The position numbers and the translations under genes were made by a program. Positions 10,958 through 13,429 of a stretch of DNA of 13,429 nt are shown here, one piece after another. The notes under the pieces were generated by a model. That model did no database searches and was not told the origin of the DNA. It was given only the letters and a program-made list of their open reading frames with translations. Numbering within the stretch: the first letter of the stretch is position 1; the number at the start of each line of letters is the position of its first letter. The DNA is from Neolecta irregularis DAH-3 (lineage: Eukaryota; Ascomycota; Neolectomycetes; Neolectales; Neolectaceae): assembly GCA_001929475.1 (NCBI GenBank), contig LXFE01000520.1, positions 1-13,429 on the forward strand, given 5' to 3'.

Positions 10958-12383
10958 CTAAACCGCGACATCCGTCCTGTAGCCAATCTCAAAGCTCTTT
11001 CCATCTTGATTGAATCCAGCGTAAACTGTCTTCAGGAAAGCAGCACCAAGAATATAATAATTGGCACCACCGTTACTTTGAACCGTTCCAGTACACCATT
11101 TTCCATCATTAGAGAAGGGCGAGAAGAACATTTGCGATTGACTCAAGGAAAAGTACTGACCTCCGATAAAAAACTTGAGGATTCGTAAAGGCCCATTTGT
11201 GTTTTTGCAGGGATACGTCCATGCTCCGCTACCCTGCATCTTTCCTCCAAGAGCTGCGTAAATGACTTGACATTGTGAATTATCCAGTAAGATCAAAGTC
11301 GTTCCGGTATCAACTATCGTAGGCTTTGAATTCATTTTAATTGTCTTGCTGGCAATTGAAAAACTCGGAACGTTAATCTGCCACCATGTTTCTGCTGTTA
11401 GAGGTACAGTGTACATCTTTTTATTTTTCACGACAGATAAATCGTATCCGCCAAAAGACCATTTGCCGCCTGGCTGATCTGCTGCGCCATTAGGATAAAC
11501 CGACGAAGTGACAAGTTGAACGCCGAATTTAGAAGCGGAGATGGCACCGGAGGCTCGTAGATTGTCAATCAGAGTATTCTCACCTGTTTCAATTAGTGCT
11601 TCGTCAGAAACAAAGGAATACCATGGCCCAAAGATTTGAATCCAAGACCGACAATCGAATCAAAATCAGGATTTTGATTAATAGATGTTACGAGGCCGAA
11701 TTTCTGAGTAACTCGCCCAATATTGATGACATCGGTAGCATACTGATAATTGACATTGGTTCCATCTCCATAAGATGTCGAAGCAGTTTGCGAAACCCGT
11801 CGATATGAAGAGGATTTTTGGGGGTTATAGATGTTATGATTGGCGGCTACACAATTCGAACACAAAGTGCTTTGAATCCAAAGGGTTGCCGACCCCGTGT
11901 CGAAAAGACCATTAAATTGCGGCTCATTCTGTCCCATAGTGAACTTGGATAGGAACTAACGTTTGAGAAAATTGAAAGTGTTATAATTTCATACCATCGA
12001 ATTCCATAGGTGATTGACAATTGTTAAAGGTAGTAAAGAACGTTTCTCCAGAGATTCCCGCTTTTGTTCGTAAGTTTGGCGTCGTTGCAGCGCATGGCTC
12101 AAGTCTTGGGTTATATTCGCGGTGTAGTTTTTATTTATAATAATGGGGAGCTCCAAAATTCCATCACCACGTTTGCTATTAACGGTCAAACAACGCTCGT
12201 TTGAAGAGGCCTACACAAATCCAAATGGACCTGTCTCGCCAGAAGTAGCAGTGGATGTACTAGGTTCCCTGTTTAGCATTAGAACAAAATACCAGTTGCG
12301 AGGACATACTGAACAGCTGATGCCAGGCTTTGTTCGACTGCAAGAGAGGTGATTATAATGAAAAGTGATCGAGCAAGTTTCAT
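10958..12383 (-). CDS. Secreted pepsin-family (A1) aspartic peptidase
   Basis: Five exons: 12383-12310, 12268-12215, 12175-11995, 11955-11622 and 11583-10958. They total 1269 nt, or 422 residues, with introns of 41, 39, 39 and 38 nt. The start ATG at 12383 gives a clean signal peptide (MKLARSLFIIITSLAVEQ, then SLASA). A propeptide follows with a dibasic QRR and a later EKR site. The catalytic domain has both triads intact: LFDTGSATLWI with D122, and TIVDTGTTLI with D306. The flap is TSYGDGT, and paired cysteines are visible at CSNC and in the second lobe. The protein should cleave peptides outside the cell at acid pH after propeptide removal. There is no obvious GPI-anchor or membrane tail; it ends YRTDVAV. 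It is only a distant relative of the altered pepsin-like protein at 5445-6979, not a tandem copy. Confidence 0.92.
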
Positions 12384-12479
12384 TGCGAAAAGAATAATGA
12401 TTTAAAATTGAACGAGCCAACTGAGCTGTCCATCGACGGTATTTAAAAGATCGACAAGCCCGTGAACCCGTCATTGTGC

Positions 12480-12895
12480 TATATCCAAACACTGCGATGA
12501 AGAAGCGGGATATTTCCGCTTGCGGGTGTGGCAATCAGCTCAAAAATACCAGCCACCGCCATTTTCCCTAATGCAGAGTGCTATTCCTCCGCCAAGCGTT
12601 CTCCTTCCGGTAGAGGCTGGTTAATCATGGAGCAATGGTCCAACATGGCTGGTTTTGCATTTCCAAAAATCCGACTTTGGATATTCACGGCAACTTTATC
12701 CGAACCGATCGGCAGTTGATTTTGCCACCCGTCGTGATGTGGAAATTATCCGGAACAGTTAGTGAATGTGGGTGAGAGGGCCGAGGTTGAGAAAGTGGCC
12801 CTCAACCTTTCCCGGATCGAATTAGTAGGCCTCTTAGAAAATTCAATGTCTATTCGGATAGCGATAGTGTTTTCTACAAATCTTTCAAATATGTA
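12480..12895 (-). pseudogene. Interrupted coding-like frame, unknown family
   Basis: One minus-strand frame is protein-like from about 12895 to a TAG near 12480 but is broken by a TAA near 12750 and a TAG near 12584. Segments include YIFERFVENTIAIRIDIEF, QLPIGSDKVAVNIQSRIFG, LDHCSMINQPLPEGERLAEE and MAVAGIFELIATPASGNIPL. No GT lies between about 12675 and the TAG near 12584, so a window-sized intron cannot remove that stop. It may be a decayed gene or a chance open stretch. No family is recognised. Confidence 0.2.
12776..12808. repeat. Two overlapping short inverted repeats
   Basis: GAGGGCC at 12776-12782 pairs with GGCCCTC at 12797-12803, and AGGTTGAG at 12784-12791 pairs with CTCAACCT at 12801-12808. 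The two stems share bases 12801-12803, so they cannot form together. The element lies inside the interrupted frame upstream of the aspartic peptidase. No function is evident. Confidence 0.5.
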
Positions 12896-13064
12896 CTGAG
12901 AATCGAATCAGCCGATGTGTTTAGAGAAAAGCATGATGGCATCAAGGGTCGTTTCCGGGTTATGGATATTCGGACATCGATATTGTATTAACATTACGCA
13001 ACTCCACCAGATGCCTTGCCAAGTTCTTTTATTATATTTAGCCATCAATAACTGAAACTGCATT

Positions 13065-13284
13065 ACACCATCGCTGCTGGATTGGCATTTCGATTTTCGC
13101 TGCAACAAGGCAACTTGTCCTCCATAGCAAATCCTCTCTCATCAGAGAGATACTGCTTTTCCTGTCGGCCAATAACGGCAATGAATCCATCACCATGTAA
13201 CGGATGCCTTTTGTTCCAATTAGAGAACATCTCAATTCTCACACTTGGTGAAAGATGAAGCTCAACATTGATGAATCTGTTCAT
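13065..13284 (-). other. Possible exon of an unknown gene
   Basis: A minus-strand frame of 73 codons starts at an ATG at 13284 and has a plausible protein composition (VELHLSPSVRIEMFSNWNK, then HPLHGDGFIAVIGRQEKQYL). A 43-nt GT-AG stretch after AAM (13066-13024) would join it to NLARHLVELRNVNTISMSEY, which then stops. A 51-codon frame upstream (MKNKVRKMLISTNK) could join through a 39-nt stretch just before the ATG. I do not recognise the product, and the model is speculative. Confidence 0.2.
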
Positions 13285-13429
13285 CTATGCTGACGAGGAA
13301 CTAAGGCTGCGTTCGCCAGCCACACCAAAAAAATATCTCCACTTTCTAAAACAGGGAATATCATACTTGTTGGTGGAAATTAACATTTTGCGAACTTTAT
13401 TCTTCATAAACGCCACTAACCGCGTTCGC

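Larger units (their letters stand above)
12384..13429. other. Right end: no intact gene resolved
   Basis: About 1 kb lies upstream of the aspartic peptidase start. Its near part should hold that gene's promoter. Farther out are several protein-like but interrupted minus-strand frames, listed separately. I could not assemble them into a gene with the short introns used elsewhere. The last bases (CGCGTTCGC) echo a GCGTTCGCC at about 13310; I attach no meaning to this. Confidence 0.4.

Noticed and set aside
12211-12534. 107-codon minus-strand frame over the 5' end of the aspartic peptidase
   Set aside because: It is not the signal-peptide frame; the frame starting at 12383 gives a secretion signal and splices into the peptidase.
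12528-12719. 63-codon plus-strand open frame
   Set aside because: No recognisable domain; the opposite strand is equally open, and both look like composition effects or a relic.

Overview
This window is nuclear DNA of a filamentous ascomycete (Pezizomycotina). The grounds are five split genes of fungal families, two secreted pepsin-type genes, mitochondrial presequences, and GT-AG introns with fungal-style branch motifs. A leotiomycete-like affinity is my impression only. The striking property is intron size. I resolved 31 introns by joining conserved protein blocks, and all are 33-42 nt (mean about 38). In each of the five genes resolved from start to stop, the spliced exons sum to a multiple of three.

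Layout, left to right. (1) The 3' end of a GT25-like glycosyltransferase (+, to 279). (2) FMP25, a mitochondrial RCC1-repeat protein (+, 870-2619, 7 exons). (3) A start-less, frameshifted coding relic on the minus strand (2715-3119). (4) Mitochondrial dihydrolipoamide dehydrogenase (-, 3171-5017, 10 exons). (5) A secreted pepsin-like protein with both active-site triads altered, DTMS and DIST (+, 5445-6979, 10 exons). (6) EMW1/TTC27, a TPR protein (-, 7303 to about 9844). (7) PML1, an FHA-domain subunit of the splicing RES complex (+, 10129-10847, 3 exons). (8) A conventional secreted pepsin-family aspartic peptidase with intact DTGS and DTGT (-, 10958-12383, 5 exons). (9) About 1 kb at the right end with only broken protein-like frames.

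Most of the genes are unrelated housekeeping functions: respiratory-complex assembly, 2-oxoacid dehydrogenase E3, cell integrity and pre-mRNA retention. Two gene pairs share divergent promoters (DLD with the altered pepsin-like gene; EMW1 with PML1). Three pairs are convergent. I see no operon-like logic, tRNA, rRNA, CRISPR array or intact transposon. The most notable items are the very small introns, including a 4-codon terminal coding exon in DLD, and the pepsin-like protein that keeps a full coding frame but has lost the catalytic glycines.
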